DNA of 64,000 nucleotides from assembly GCF_001247745.1 (NCBI RefSeq), contig NZ_LAIR01000002.1:1054001-1118000 (forward strand). The letters are read 5' to 3'. The stretch is from Luteipulveratus halotolerans. Lineage in GTDB: Bacteria; Actinomycetota; Actinomycetes; Actinomycetales; Dermatophilaceae. The notes below the pieces were generated by a model, which did not search any database, was not told the origin of the DNA, and saw nothing but the letters and a program-made list of their open reading frames with translations. Below, one piece after another: positions 9,309-17,519 of the stretch; the stretch's first letter is position 1, and each line of letters opens with the position of its first letter. Both the position numbers and the translations under genes were made by a program.

Positions 9309-10144
9309 GCTGGATCGAGGCCGTGGTTCTCGGCATCGTCCAAGGCCTGACCGAGTTCCTCCCGATCTCCAGCTCAGCGCACCAGCTGATCGTGGCGCGC
9401 CTGTTCTTCGACAACGACGGCGGCGGGTCGGCGTTCACGGCCATCAACCAGCTCGGCACCGAGGCGGCGGTGATCGTCTACTTCTGGCGTGACATCGCCC
9501 GGATCATCAAGCAGTGGGCGCTCTCGCTCGTCGGCAAGGTGCCGCGCTCGGACCCCGACGCCCGCATGGGCTGGCTGGTCATCATCGGCACCCTGCCGAT
9601 CGGCATCCTCGGCCTGCTGTTCCAGGACAAGATCGACAGCACGCTGCGCAACCTGTGGATCACCGCCTCGATGCTCCTGGTGTTCGGCATCGTGCTCTAC
9701 GTCGCCGACTCGATCGCCCGGCAGCGCAAGAGTCTCGAGCAGATCACGCCGCGCGACGGTGTGGCCTTCGGCTTCTGGCAGGCGTGTGCCCTGATCCCGG
9801 GCGTGTCCCGCTCGGGCGGCACGATCGCCGGTGGTCTGTTCATGGGCTACACCCGTGAGGCCGCAGCGCGGTACTCCTTCCTGCTCGCGATCCCCGCGGT
9901 GCTCGCGTCCGGGCTCTTCAAGGTCGTCAAGATCGGTGAGGACGACCCCAACCCGCCGTGGGGGCCGATCGCGATCGCGACTGTGATCGCGTTCGTCGTC
10001 GGGTACGCCGTCATCGCCTGGCTGATGCGCTACATCACCACCCACGACTTCAAGCCGTTCGTGATCTACCGCGTGGTCCTCGCGCTGGTGATCTTCGGCC
10101 TGCTCGCGTTCGGGGCGGTCGACGCGGCGGCCCCGCCCGTCTGA
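9305..10144 (+). CDS. uppP: undecaprenyl-diphosphatase (BacA/UppP type)
   Basis: This polytopic membrane enzyme removes a phosphate from undecaprenyl diphosphate to recycle the lipid carrier of peptidoglycan synthesis; members also confer bacitracin tolerance. The two family motifs are present: the N-terminal block GIVQGLTEFLPISSSAH and the second block PGVSRSGGTI. About seven to eight membrane segments cover its 279 residues. The ATG at 9305 overlaps the DUF4233 stop by 4 bases. A longer in-frame reading to 9083 lies inside the previous gene and is rejected because the family motif begins directly at MSWIEAVVLG. Confidence 0.96.
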   Translation: MSWIEAVVLGIVQGLTEFLPISSSAHQLIVARLFFDNDGGGSAFTAINQLGTEAAVIVYFWRDIARIIKQWALSLVGKVPRSDPDARMGWLVIIGTLPIGILGLLFQDKIDSTLRNLWITASMLLVFGIVLYVADSIARQRKSLEQITPRDGVAFGFWQACALIPGVSRSGGTIAGGLFMGYTREAAARYSFLLAIPAVLASGLFKVVKIGEDDPNPPWGPIAIATVIAFVVGYAVIAWLMRYITTHDFKPFVIYRVVLALVIFGLLAFGAVDAAAPPV

Positions 10145-10159
10145 CGCGCAGCACCTCGA

Positions 10160-10165
10160 TAGGGT
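10160..10165 (+). promoter_or_regulatory. -10 element of ndk, leaderless spacing
   Basis: TAGGGT fits the TAnnnT form of actinobacterial -10 elements and lies 7 bases before the ndk GTG. The transcript could therefore begin at or next to the start codon. No ribosome-binding purine run lies in the gap, which supports leaderless initiation. A convincing -35 is not visible. Confidence 0.5.
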
Positions 10166-10172
10166 CTGCACC

Positions 10173-10601
10173 GTGACTGCACAGATCGAACGTTCCCTGG
10201 TCATCGTCAAGCCCGACGGATACCGCCGCGGACTCACCGGCGAGGTGCTGCGGCGCATCGAGGCCAAGGGCTACACGCTGGTGTCGCTCAAGGTCGAGAC
10301 GCCCGACCGCGACCGCCTCGCCCAGCACTACGCCGAGCACGAGGGCAAGCCGTTCTACGAGCCGCTCGTGGAGTTCATGTCCTCCGGCCCGGCGACGTTC
10401 GCGGTCATCGAGGGGCAGGACTGCATCAAGGGCTTCCGCTCGCTGGCCGGTGCGACCAATCCCACGGAGGCCGCGCCGGGCTCGATCCGTGGCGACCTCG
10501 GCCGCGACTGGGGCCTGAAGGTGCAGCAGAACATCGTGCACGGCTCCGACTCGACCGAGTCCGCGCAGCGCGAGATCGGCATCTGGTTCCCCCAGAGCTG
10601 A
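10173..10601 (+). CDS. ndk: nucleoside-diphosphate kinase
   Basis: Ndk balances the nucleoside triphosphate pools by phosphate transfer through a phosphohistidine. The 142-residue protein starts with RSLVIVKPDGYRRG and carries the active-site His123 in NIVHGSDS. It ends close to the family's usual length. The GTG start is supported by the family N-terminus and by a TAGGGT -10 hexamer 7 bases upstream. It lies 28 bases after uppP and is convergent with the marR gene. Confidence 0.97.
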   Translation: MTAQIERSLVIVKPDGYRRGLTGEVLRRIEAKGYTLVSLKVETPDRDRLAQHYAEHEGKPFYEPLVEFMSSGPATFAVIEGQDCIKGFRSLAGATNPTEAAPGSIRGDLGRDWGLKVQQNIVHGSDSTESAQREIGIWFPQS

Positions 10602-10628
10602 CCGCCCGTCGTACGACGCGCTGCGGCC

Positions 10629-11153
10629 TCAGGTCGACAGCGCGTCGTCGACTCCGGCGATCGCCTGCTCCAGCAGGTCGGCGAGCTGCACCCGCTGATC
10701 GGCGTCGAGCCGCTCGAGCACATCGGACTCGACCACGTCGGAGTCCTTGATCACCTGCTGGAACGTGCGCCACCCCTCGGGTGTGAGCGTGACCAGCACC
10801 CGGGTGCGCTTCTCCTGGTCGGGAGTTCGCTCGACCAGGCCCCGCTCGGTCATCTTGTCGAGGCGGTGCGTCATCGACGACGGCGCGACGGACAACGCCG
10901 TCGCGAGCTGCGTCGGGGTCATGACCTCACCGCCGGGCGCCGTCGCCAGCTGTGAGATCACGCCCCACTCGCCACCGGACAGGCCGACGTCGGTGAGGGA
11001 CTGGGTGTACCACTGCGACAGGCGGCGGTGGAGGCCGTGCACGGCGGTGATGACGCGCTGGACGTCCTCGCTGCCACCGGCAGCGACGTAGGCGGCGACC
11101 TCGGCCTCGTAGCGCTCGCGCTCGGTCGGGGCCGCCTTCTTGCGTGGCGTCAT
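10629..11153 (-). CDS. MarR-family transcriptional regulator
   Basis: This is a 174-residue winged-helix regulator. The recognition region reads TPTQLATALSVAPSSMTHRLDKM, followed by the wing GLVERTPDQEKRTRVLVTLT, which contains the DxR-type motif of MarR proteins. The N-terminal helix and the C-terminal LADLLEQAI helix form the dimer interface. MarR proteins usually repress a nearby or divergent gene and release DNA on binding phenolic or oxidised ligands. The divergent neighbour here is the DUF4178 cluster, 136 bases away, but nothing in the sequence proves that link. The N-terminus is basic (PRKK). Confidence 0.9.
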   Translation of the reverse strand: MTPRKKAAPTERERYEAEVAAYVAAGGSEDVQRVITAVHGLHRRLSQWYTQSLTDVGLSGGEWGVISQLATAPGGEVMTPTQLATALSVAPSSMTHRLDKMTERGLVERTPDQEKRTRVLVTLTPEGWRTFQQVIKDSDVVESDVLERLDADQRVQLADLLEQAIAGVDDALST

Positions 11154-11289
11154 GGGTGGTCAGTGTGCCAAAGCGGACGAGGCCACCGTCGGCCGACCCG
11201 CCCGTCTACGATGTCGCGCCGGGGAGGAACCACCGCGACGGGTGTGTCGTCCGAGCCCGCGGCCCGGCCCGCTCGACACCGAAGGAATC

Positions 11290-11769
11290 ATGTCCACCGC
11301 TGTGCGTCTCACCGAGCTGGCACCTGATGTCATCGTCCAGGTCGACCAGCGCCGTACGCCGATCGTCGCCTCCGTCTGGCTCGAGCAGGACGACGTCGTG
11401 TGGTCCGAGCACCTGCTGGCCGACACCGGCCTCGGCAGCCAGTGGCTGTCGGTCGAGGACGAGGACGGCCTGAGCCTCACGCTGTGGACGCCGCGCCCCG
11501 ACCTGATCGCCGAGCCCGACGGGCGATGGGTGCGTGTCGACGGCCGCCGCTGGACCCGCTACGAGCGCGGCGAGGCCAACTACATGGTCGAGGGACGTTC
11601 GCCGTACGGCCCGGCGGGGCGGTGCTCGTACGCCGACTACCGGCACGACGGGGAGCGGCTCTCGTTCGAGCGGTTCGGGTCACGGCCGTGGGAGATCAGC
11701 ATCGGCCGGCCCGTGCCCGTCTCGGCCGTGCGCGCGTTCAAGGACGGTGCCGATGCACCATCTGCTTGA
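11290..11769 (+). CDS. DUF4178 domain protein
   Basis: This 159-residue soluble protein matches the DUF4178 pattern: beta-rich, with WSEHLLAD-, WLSVEDEDG- and YMVEGRSP-like blocks. Its function is unknown. The ATG at 11290 follows a GAAGGA site; earlier in-frame starts lie upstream of the likely promoter (TACGAT at 11207-11212). It is the first gene of the conserved actinobacterial block DUF4178 / DUF2617 / lipoprotein / DUF350 / membrane spermidine synthase, and it overlaps the DUF2617 gene by 17 bases. In related clusters these proteins are thought to act with a membrane-bound aminopropyltransferase-like enzyme, but the joint role is not established. Confidence 0.82.
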   Translation: MSTAVRLTELAPDVIVQVDQRRTPIVASVWLEQDDVVWSEHLLADTGLGSQWLSVEDEDGLSLTLWTPRPDLIAEPDGRWVRVDGRRWTRYERGEANYMVEGRSPYGPAGRCSYADYRHDGERLSFERFGSRPWEISIGRPVPVSAVRAFKDGADAPSA

Positions 11770-12304
11770 GCTCGGTTACGTCGACACCCGAGCCGAGGAC
11801 CTGCGGTGGTCGCTCGCGCATCCCGTGCTGCCTGCTCTCGCGCACGCCCGTCCGGCGGACGCACCCGTCGCGCTGCGCGTGCTCGGCGCCTCGCACCAGG
11901 TCGTCGTCGACGGCCCCGGGCTGCCCGCGCTCGTCGAGACGGTGGCGTACCTACCCGGTGTCGACGAACGCCTGCCGCGACCCGGCGTACGGACGACGGC
12001 CGGCTCCGGACGATGGACCTACGAGATGACGACGCAGGTCGACGTCCTCACCGGCCGCGACCTGAGCGCTCGCGTCGCCGAGCTGCTGGGTGACCTCGAC
12101 GGTCGTACAGGCGCCCTCAGCGCGGCCTTCCCCGGTGACGCGCTCGCCGTCACGGCGCTGCTCGCCGAGCCCGAGCCGGAGGGCGCCGCCTGGCGTACCT
12201 GGCACGCCTACCCGCAGCACGGCCAGCTCGTGCACACCCGAACCCGCATCCGGCCGACCGGCCGCGACGCCCACCACGAGGAGTCCTCATGCGACGTCCG
12301 CTGA
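11753..12304 (+). CDS. DUF2617 family protein
   Basis: This 183-residue protein starts MHHLLELGYVDTRAEDLRW, and its layout matches DUF2617: an Ala/Arg-rich beta structure with the closing segment WRTWHAYPQHGQLVHTRTR. The ATG is preceded by AAGGACGG inside the DUF4178 reading frame. It overlaps that gene by 17 bases and the next gene by 16, indicating a tightly coupled operon. No catalytic motif is recognisable. It probably acts with the neighbouring DUF4178, DUF350 and SpeE-like products; its biochemical role is unknown. Confidence 0.78.
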   Translation: MHHLLELGYVDTRAEDLRWSLAHPVLPALAHARPADAPVALRVLGASHQVVVDGPGLPALVETVAYLPGVDERLPRPGVRTTAGSGRWTYEMTTQVDVLTGRDLSARVAELLGDLDGRTGALSAAFPGDALAVTALLAEPEPEGAAWRTWHAYPQHGQLVHTRTRIRPTGRDAHHEESSCDVR

Positions 12305-12531
12305 CCGTCCTGCTCGTTGGCCTCACCGCGACCACCCTGCTCACCGGGTGCGGCAACGACCGCGACGACTGCATGAAGCGCTACAAGGAGCAGCAGCGCA
12401 GCATCACCGGCATCACACCCACCGACGCGCAGGCGCGCGAGGCGTGTGACCGCGACAGCAGCCGCAGCTACTACGGGTCCGGGGGCAGCCGCTACCGCGG
12501 CGGCGGCTCCGGCTCCGGCTCCGGCAAGTGA
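12289..12531 (+). CDS. very small lipoprotein in the DUF350/SpeE cluster
   Basis: This 80-residue product has a signal peptide ending in the lipobox LLTGC (Cys at about residue 21). It then has a short Cys-containing region (DDCMKRY, REACDRD) and a low-complexity Ser/Gly/Tyr tail (SGGSRYRGGGSGSGSG). It sits where related clusters carry a DUF4247 protein but is clearly shorter, so it may be a reduced or replaced member. The ATG follows a GAGGAG site within the end of the DUF2617 gene. Function unknown; it is probably anchored on the outer membrane face next to the DUF350 and SpeE-like membrane proteins. Confidence 0.72.
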   Translation: MRRPLTVLLVGLTATTLLTGCGNDRDDCMKRYKEQQRSITGITPTDAQAREACDRDSSRSYYGSGGSRYRGGGSGSGSGK

Positions 12532-12564
12532 CCGTTCACCCACCACTGATCTGAGAGGCACACG

Positions 12565-12993
12565 ATGGATGCTGGAGACCTGCTGTACGACGTCGGGGCG
12601 ATCGCTGCATACGGCGCCGTCGGCCTGCTGCTGATGGCCGTCGGCTACGCGATGGTCGACCTGCTGACGCCGGGACGGCTGCACGAGCTGATCTGGGACC
12701 AGCGCAACGCCAACGCCGCGCTGCTGCTGTCGTCCAACATGCTCGCGGTCGCGATCATCGTCGTGACCGCCATCCGGTCCAGCTACGACGGTCTCGGCGA
12801 GGGCCTGGTCTCCAGCGGCGTCTACGGGCTGCTCGGCATCGTGCTCATGGCGGTCTGCTTCGTGGTCATCGACGTCTGCACGCCCGGTCGGCTCGGCGAC
12901 CTGGTCACCGACCACGAGCGACACCCGGCGGCCTGGGTGGGCGCCAGCTCGCACATCTCGGTCGCGCTGATCGTGGCCGCAGCCGTCAGCTGA
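12565..12993 (+). CDS. DUF350 membrane protein
   Basis: This 142-residue integral membrane protein has four hydrophobic helices (about 11-32, 50-70, 84-106 and 122-140). They form two internal repeats, each with a D-x-C/L-TPGRL-type loop (MVDLLTPGRLHEL and VIDVCTPGRLGDL), the hallmark of DUF350. The function is unknown. The ATG lies 33 bases after the lipoprotein gene and the stop is 2 bases before the GTG of the aminopropyltransferase gene, so the two are coupled. Confidence 0.87.
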   Translation: MDAGDLLYDVGAIAAYGAVGLLLMAVGYAMVDLLTPGRLHELIWDQRNANAALLLSSNMLAVAIIVVTAIRSSYDGLGEGLVSSGVYGLLGIVLMAVCFVVIDVCTPGRLGDLVTDHERHPAAWVGASSHISVALIVAAAVS

Positions 12994-12995
12994 TC

Positions 12996-14561
12996 GTGAC
13001 CGCACCGAGCACGCTCGACGCACCCGCGCCGCAGGTCCGCACGCCGCGCGTGCGTCGGACGCTGGTGCTCGCGGCGGTGTTCGTCTGCGCCGCCTGCGGG
13101 CTGGTGTACGAGCTCGCCCTGGTCGCGCTCGGCTCCTACCTGCTCGGCAACACCGTCACGCAGGCGTCGGTGGTGCTGGCGCTCATGGTCTTCGCGATGG
13201 GCATCGGCTCGCTCGCGGCCAAGCCGCTCACGCGGCACGCGGCCGTCGCGTTCGCCGCCGTCGAGATCGTGCTCGCGCTGGTCGGCGGCACCAGCGTGAT
13301 CGTGCTGTATGCCGCGTTCGCCTGGTGGTCGCTGTACCAACCCGCGCTCGTCGTGCTCACGCTCGCCATCGGGTTCCTGATCGGTGCCGAGATCCCGCTG
13401 CTCATGACGTTGCTGCAGCAGATCCGGCGGCAGGACGCGTCGTCCGCGGTGGCCGACCTGTTCGCCGCCGACTACGTCGGGGCGCTCGTGGGCGGACTCG
13501 CCTTCCCGTTCGTGCTGCTGCCGTGGCTCGGTCTGCTCGAGGGCACGCTCGTCGTCGGTGCGGTCAACGCCGCGGCCGGTGCCGCCGTCACGCTCGGGCT
13601 GTTCCGCACCTCCGTACGCCGACGGGTCAGGGCCGCGCTCGCGGCGGCCCTGGCCGCGGTGCTGGTCGCGCTGCTCGCGCTCGCCACCCAGGCGTCGGCG
13701 TTCGAGACGTCCGCACGGCAACGGATCTTCCGCGACCCGGTCGTCGTGGCCGAGCGGACGCCGTACCAGGAGGTCGTGGTGACCCGCAGCCTGCGCGGCG
13801 ACGACACCCGGTTGTTCCTCAACGGCGACCTGCAGTTCTCCTCGACCGACGAGTACCGCTACCACGAGGCGCTCGTGCATCCGGCCATGGCCGGGCCGCA
13901 CGGGCGGGTGCTTGTCCTGGGCGGGGGAGACGGTCTCGCCTCGCGTGAGCTGCTGCGCTATCCCGACGTCGAGTCGGTGACGCTCGTCGACCTCGACCCC
14001 GCGGTCGTGCGACTCGCCCGCAGCGACGCGACGCTGAAGCGGCTCAACCACGGTGCGTTCGACGACCCGCGGATGCACGTCGTCAGCGCCGACGCGTTCA
14101 CCTGGCTGCGCGCCAACCATCAGACGTTCGACGTGGTCGTCGCCGACATGCCCGACGCCGACGACGTCGCCACGGCCAAGTTGTACTCCGTCGAGCTCTA
14201 CGGCCTCCTGAAGCGGGCGCTCGCCCCGGGCGGTCGTGTCGTCGTCCAGGCCGGCTCGCCCTACTTCGCCCGCAAGGCGTACTGGACCACCGCCGCGTCC
14301 TTGCGCGCTGCGGGGCTGCAGCCGACCGCGTACCACGTCGATGTGCCGTCGTTCGGCGACTGGGGGTTCTTCCTCGCGGCACCGGGGTCGGCGCCGCCGG
14401 TGGGCATGCCGAAGGACGCTCCGCCCACGCGGTTCGTCGACGCGAGCGTGCTCACTGCTGCGCAGACCTTCCCGAAGGACCGTGCCCCACTCAGGCTGTC
14501 GCCGTCGACGCTGATCAGTCCGAAAATCCTTGAACGCCAAGGGGACTGGCGCGGCTACTGA
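12996..14561 (+). CDS. speE: membrane-bound polyamine aminopropyltransferase (spermidine synthase-like)
   Basis: This 521-residue protein fuses an N-terminal membrane domain of six to seven helices (about residues 20-235) to a C-terminal AdoMet-binding, spermidine-synthase fold. The nucleotide loop VLVLGGGDGLASREL lies near residue 305, followed by VTLVDLDP and the substrate-side acidic block VVVADMPDADD. The soluble enzyme would transfer aminopropyl from decarboxylated AdoMet to an amine. The membrane form found in this actinobacterial cluster has no firm substrate. The GTG start lies 2 bases after the DUF350 stop. Its last 7 bases overlap, tail to tail, the end of dhaM. Confidence 0.9.
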   Translation: MTAPSTLDAPAPQVRTPRVRRTLVLAAVFVCAACGLVYELALVALGSYLLGNTVTQASVVLALMVFAMGIGSLAAKPLTRHAAVAFAAVEIVLALVGGTSVIVLYAAFAWWSLYQPALVVLTLAIGFLIGAEIPLLMTLLQQIRRQDASSAVADLFAADYVGALVGGLAFPFVLLPWLGLLEGTLVVGAVNAAAGAAVTLGLFRTSVRRRVRAALAAALAAVLVALLALATQASAFETSARQRIFRDPVVVAERTPYQEVVVTRSLRGDDTRLFLNGDLQFSSTDEYRYHEALVHPAMAGPHGRVLVLGGGDGLASRELLRYPDVESVTLVDLDPAVVRLARSDATLKRLNHGAFDDPRMHVVSADAFTWLRANHQTFDVVVADMPDADDVATAKLYSVELYGLLKRALAPGGRVVVQAGSPYFARKAYWTTAASLRAAGLQPTAYHVDVPSFGDWGFFLAAPGSAPPVGMPKDAPPTRFVDASVLTAAQTFPKDRAPLRLSPSTLISPKILERQGDWRGY

Positions 14562-16885
14562 CCACGCAGCCGGGCTTTGACGAGGGCTACTGCAGGCGGG
14601 CTCGCGCTCAGCTCGCGGACTCCGACCTCGACGAATCGTGCCGCCAGCTCGGGCCTGCTCGCGGCGTCACCGCACACGGCGACCTCGACGTGCGGGCCCA
14701 CCTCGTCGCACACCATCGCGATCAGTCGCAGCACCGCGGGGTCGCCGGCGTCGAGGAGGTGCTGGACGCCGGTGTTGCCGCGCTCGGCCGCCATGACGTA
14801 CTGCGTCAGGTCGTTGGTGCCGATGCTCACGAACGACAACCGGCGGGTGATGTCGCGGGCCCGCAGGGCGGCCGCGGGCACCTCGATCATCGCGCCGACC
14901 TCGAGCCCGTCCGGTACGCCGCCCACACGTCGCCCTGCCTCACTGAGCTGCGTGAGTGCCCAGTCGACCTCGTCGGGCCGCGAGACCATCGGGAACATCA
15001 CGCGTACGGGAGCCTGGCGCGCCGCCACACAGACCGCCTGCAGCTGAGCGAGCAGCGGCTCCGGGTCGGACCTGAACGCGCGCAGACCGCGCACGCCCAG
15101 GAAGGGGTTGTCCTCGGCCGCGAGCGGCAGGTAGGGCAGCGGCTTGTCAGCGCCGACGTCCCACGTGCGCACGGTGACCGGCCCGTCGGCGGCGCGAGCG
15201 AGAGCGATGAAGGCCTGCGCCTGCTCGTCCACGGTCGGCAACACGGAGAGCTGCCCGAACAGCACCTCGGTGCGGACCAGCCCGATGCCGTCGGCCCCGG
15301 CCGCGACGAGCCCGTCCGCGTCGGCCGGCGTGCCCACGTTGGCCATCACGAGCACGGTCGTGCCGTCGGCGAGCACCACGGGCTCGCGGGCGTGCTGCTC
15401 GGCGGTGGCGCGTTCGCGTGTGCGGTCGGCGACGAGCTGTTCGTACGCCGCGCGCTCGCTCTCGCTCGGGCGAGCGGTGATGCGCCGGTCGCGTGCGTCG
15501 AACGCGACGACGTCGCCGCCGGCGATCGGCAGGTCGCCGGCGTCGGTGTAGAGCGGGATGCCGCGAGCGCGCGCGATGAGGGCGCCGTGGCCGGTGCTGC
15601 CGCCACGTCGGGTGACCACACCCACGACCTGCTGGGCGTCGAGTGCGACAGCGCGGGCCGGGTCGAGCGTGTCGACCACCAGGACGCCGCGCTCGTCGGT
15701 CGTGCCGTCGGACCGGCCGGTCAGCGCGGCGAGCACCCGATGGCGTACGGCGTCGACGTCCTGGGCGCGAGCCTGCTGGTAGGGGTCGGTCAGCTGGGCG
15801 AAGGCGTCGTGCAGCTCGTCCATGCGGCGCGAGAACGCTTGCGGTGCAGCGACTTTGGCCGTGATCGCCTCGCGGACGGGGCCGACGACGCCGGGGTCGT
15901 CGAGCAGTGCGCGGTGCGCCTGGAGCACCTCGGCGTGCTCGGCGCCGGCGCGCGTCGCGGCGGTCGTCGTCAGGTCCTCCAGCTCGGCGTCGACCGTGCG
16001 CAGCGCCGCGTCGAACCGCTCGCGCTCGACGTCAGGGCTGCCCACCACGTAGGTGCTGAGGTCGACCTGCTCGTCGAGCACGATCGCCGGGCCGACGGCC
16101 ACGTCGAGCCCGGACCCCCGCGTGGCGAGCGGCGGATCGTGCACCTCGGTCGCGACGCTGTCGCCGAAGGCACGGGTCGCGAGGTCTCGCACCGCAGCCA
16201 CCGCCGCGGTGGCGTCAGGACCGCTCGCCTCGACGGAGAGCCGGTGGCCCTGCCGGGCATCGAGCGTCGCGACGGCGCTGAGGCTGTGCGCGTCGACCGG
16301 GCCACGCTCAGCGCTCACGTTGCGCAGCCGCACGCTCGCGTCGTACGCCGCCAGCGTGCGCACCAGCAGCGCTGCGGGCCGGGCGTGCAGCCCGTGGGCG
16401 CCGGTGACCTCGACCTCGGCGCGTGCGTCGTACGACGTCGGCACCTCCTCGGGGGCGGCCGGCGGTCCCGACGTGGCAGCGTCGAGATGGTCCTGCTTGC
16501 CGATCAGCCCACGCTCGGCCTCGCGGGTGACCGCGTCGAGGTCGCCGCCCACGGACGCAGCCACGGTGGCGGCCACGAGGCCCTCGACGAGGGGTGCCGA
16601 CGTCAGGCGTACGCGCCCGGCGATGTCCGGGTCGAGCATCTCCAGAGCCATCTCGGCGCTCAGCACGGCGCTGCCGAGGTCGAGCAGGACGACGACACCG
16701 TCGCCGGAGTCGGCCCCGCCGACGGCCTCGGCCACGGCCATCGCGTCGGTGCCGAGCGACCCGTCGTCCAGGCCTGCGGCGATGACGACCGTGGGCCGGT
16801 CCTCGCCCTGCACCATCTGGAGGGCGAGGTCGAGCGCCGCCTCGGCGAGCGCCCGGCTGTGCGAGACGACGACGATGCCGATCAT
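14555..16885 (-). CDS. dhaM: PTS-dependent dihydroxyacetone kinase phosphotransferase subunit DhaM (EIIA-HPr-full EI)
   Basis: DhaM passes phosphate from PEP to the ADP held in DhaL. This 776-residue form has three parts in order: an EIIA(Man-type) domain with His9 in VVVSHSR; an HPr domain with His167 in GLHARPAALL; and an EI domain with His433 in GGSTGHGALIARARGIP and the PEP-site Cys738 in AVCGDAAS. E. coli DhaM has only a truncated EI, so this version should be self-sufficient from PEP. Loop GVVVLLDLGSAVLSAEMAL is typical of DhaM EIIA. The ATG at 16885 follows dhaL by 10 bases. The longer frame to 17287 is antisense to dhaL only and is rejected. Confidence 0.93.
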   Translation of the reverse strand: MIGIVVVSHSRALAEAALDLALQMVQGEDRPTVVIAAGLDDGSLGTDAMAVAEAVGGADSGDGVVVLLDLGSAVLSAEMALEMLDPDIAGRVRLTSAPLVEGLVAATVAASVGGDLDAVTREAERGLIGKQDHLDAATSGPPAAPEEVPTSYDARAEVEVTGAHGLHARPAALLVRTLAAYDASVRLRNVSAERGPVDAHSLSAVATLDARQGHRLSVEASGPDATAAVAAVRDLATRAFGDSVATEVHDPPLATRGSGLDVAVGPAIVLDEQVDLSTYVVGSPDVERERFDAALRTVDAELEDLTTTAATRAGAEHAEVLQAHRALLDDPGVVGPVREAITAKVAAPQAFSRRMDELHDAFAQLTDPYQQARAQDVDAVRHRVLAALTGRSDGTTDERGVLVVDTLDPARAVALDAQQVVGVVTRRGGSTGHGALIARARGIPLYTDAGDLPIAGGDVVAFDARDRRITARPSESERAAYEQLVADRTRERATAEQHAREPVVLADGTTVLVMANVGTPADADGLVAAGADGIGLVRTEVLFGQLSVLPTVDEQAQAFIALARAADGPVTVRTWDVGADKPLPYLPLAAEDNPFLGVRGLRAFRSDPEPLLAQLQAVCVAARQAPVRVMFPMVSRPDEVDWALTQLSEAGRRVGGVPDGLEVGAMIEVPAAALRARDITRRLSFVSIGTNDLTQYVMAAERGNTGVQHLLDAGDPAVLRLIAMVCDEVGPHVEVAVCGDAASRPELAARFVEVGVRELSASPPAVALVKARLRGQ

Positions 16886-16895
16886 GTCGCCGACC

Positions 16896-17519
16896 TCAGC
16901 GCAGGGTGCGTGCGGCCGACTCCAGCAGCAGCGTCGTGCTCGCGGCTCCGGGGTCGATGTGGCCCGCGCTCCGCTCGCCGAGATAGCTGGCCCGACCCTT
17001 CTTGGCGACCCAGGGCTCGGTGGCGTCGCGCCCCTGGGCCGCAGCCGTCGCTGCGGCCTCGAGCGCCGCAGCGATGTCGGCGTCGGCCGCGACCGCAGCG
17101 TCGTACGCCTCGAGGGCCGGCAGCCAGGCGTCGTACATCGTCTTGTCGCCCGGCTCGGCCTTGCCGCGTTGCTGGACACCCTCGACACCGGCGCGCAGAG
17201 CGGCGCCGAGCTCGGCGGCCGAGACGTCTTCGATGCCGGCGAGCGGCCCGGCCATCCGCATGAAGAACGTGCCGTAGAGCGGCCCACTCGCCCCGCCGAC
17301 AGTGCTGACCAATGTCATGCCGGCCTTCTTGAGAAGCGTTGCGGTGTCAGCGAACTCGTCGTCGAGCAGGTCGGCGACGGCGGCCGTGCCGCGCGCCATG
17401 TTGCTGCCGTGGTCGGCGTCACCGATGGCCGAGTCGAGATCCGTGAGCGCGCCCTGCTCGCGTGCCATCACCTCGGCCAGGTCGCCCAGCCAGTCGACGA
17501 ACCGTTGCTGCGTCGCCAT
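16896..17519 (-). CDS. dhaL: dihydroxyacetone kinase subunit DhaL (ADP-binding)
   Basis: DhaL holds a tightly bound ADP that is rephosphorylated by DhaM and used to phosphorylate dihydroxyacetone on DhaK. The 207-residue protein shows the nucleotide/Mg motif LDSAIGDADHGSNMARG near residue 30, whose Asp residues chelate Mg. It also has GGASGPLYGTFF and the C-terminal RASYLGERSAGHIDPGA block. Its ATG overlaps the dhaK stop by one base (TGATG). The order dhaK-dhaL-dhaM in one transcript fits the PTS-type kinase and not the ATP-type kinase. Confidence 0.96.
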   Translation of the reverse strand: MATQQRFVDWLGDLAEVMAREQGALTDLDSAIGDADHGSNMARGTAAVADLLDDEFADTATLLKKAGMTLVSTVGGASGPLYGTFFMRMAGPLAGIEDVSAAELGAALRAGVEGVQQRGKAEPGDKTMYDAWLPALEAYDAAVAADADIAAALEAAATAAAQGRDATEPWVAKKGRASYLGERSAGHIDPGAASTTLLLESAARTLR

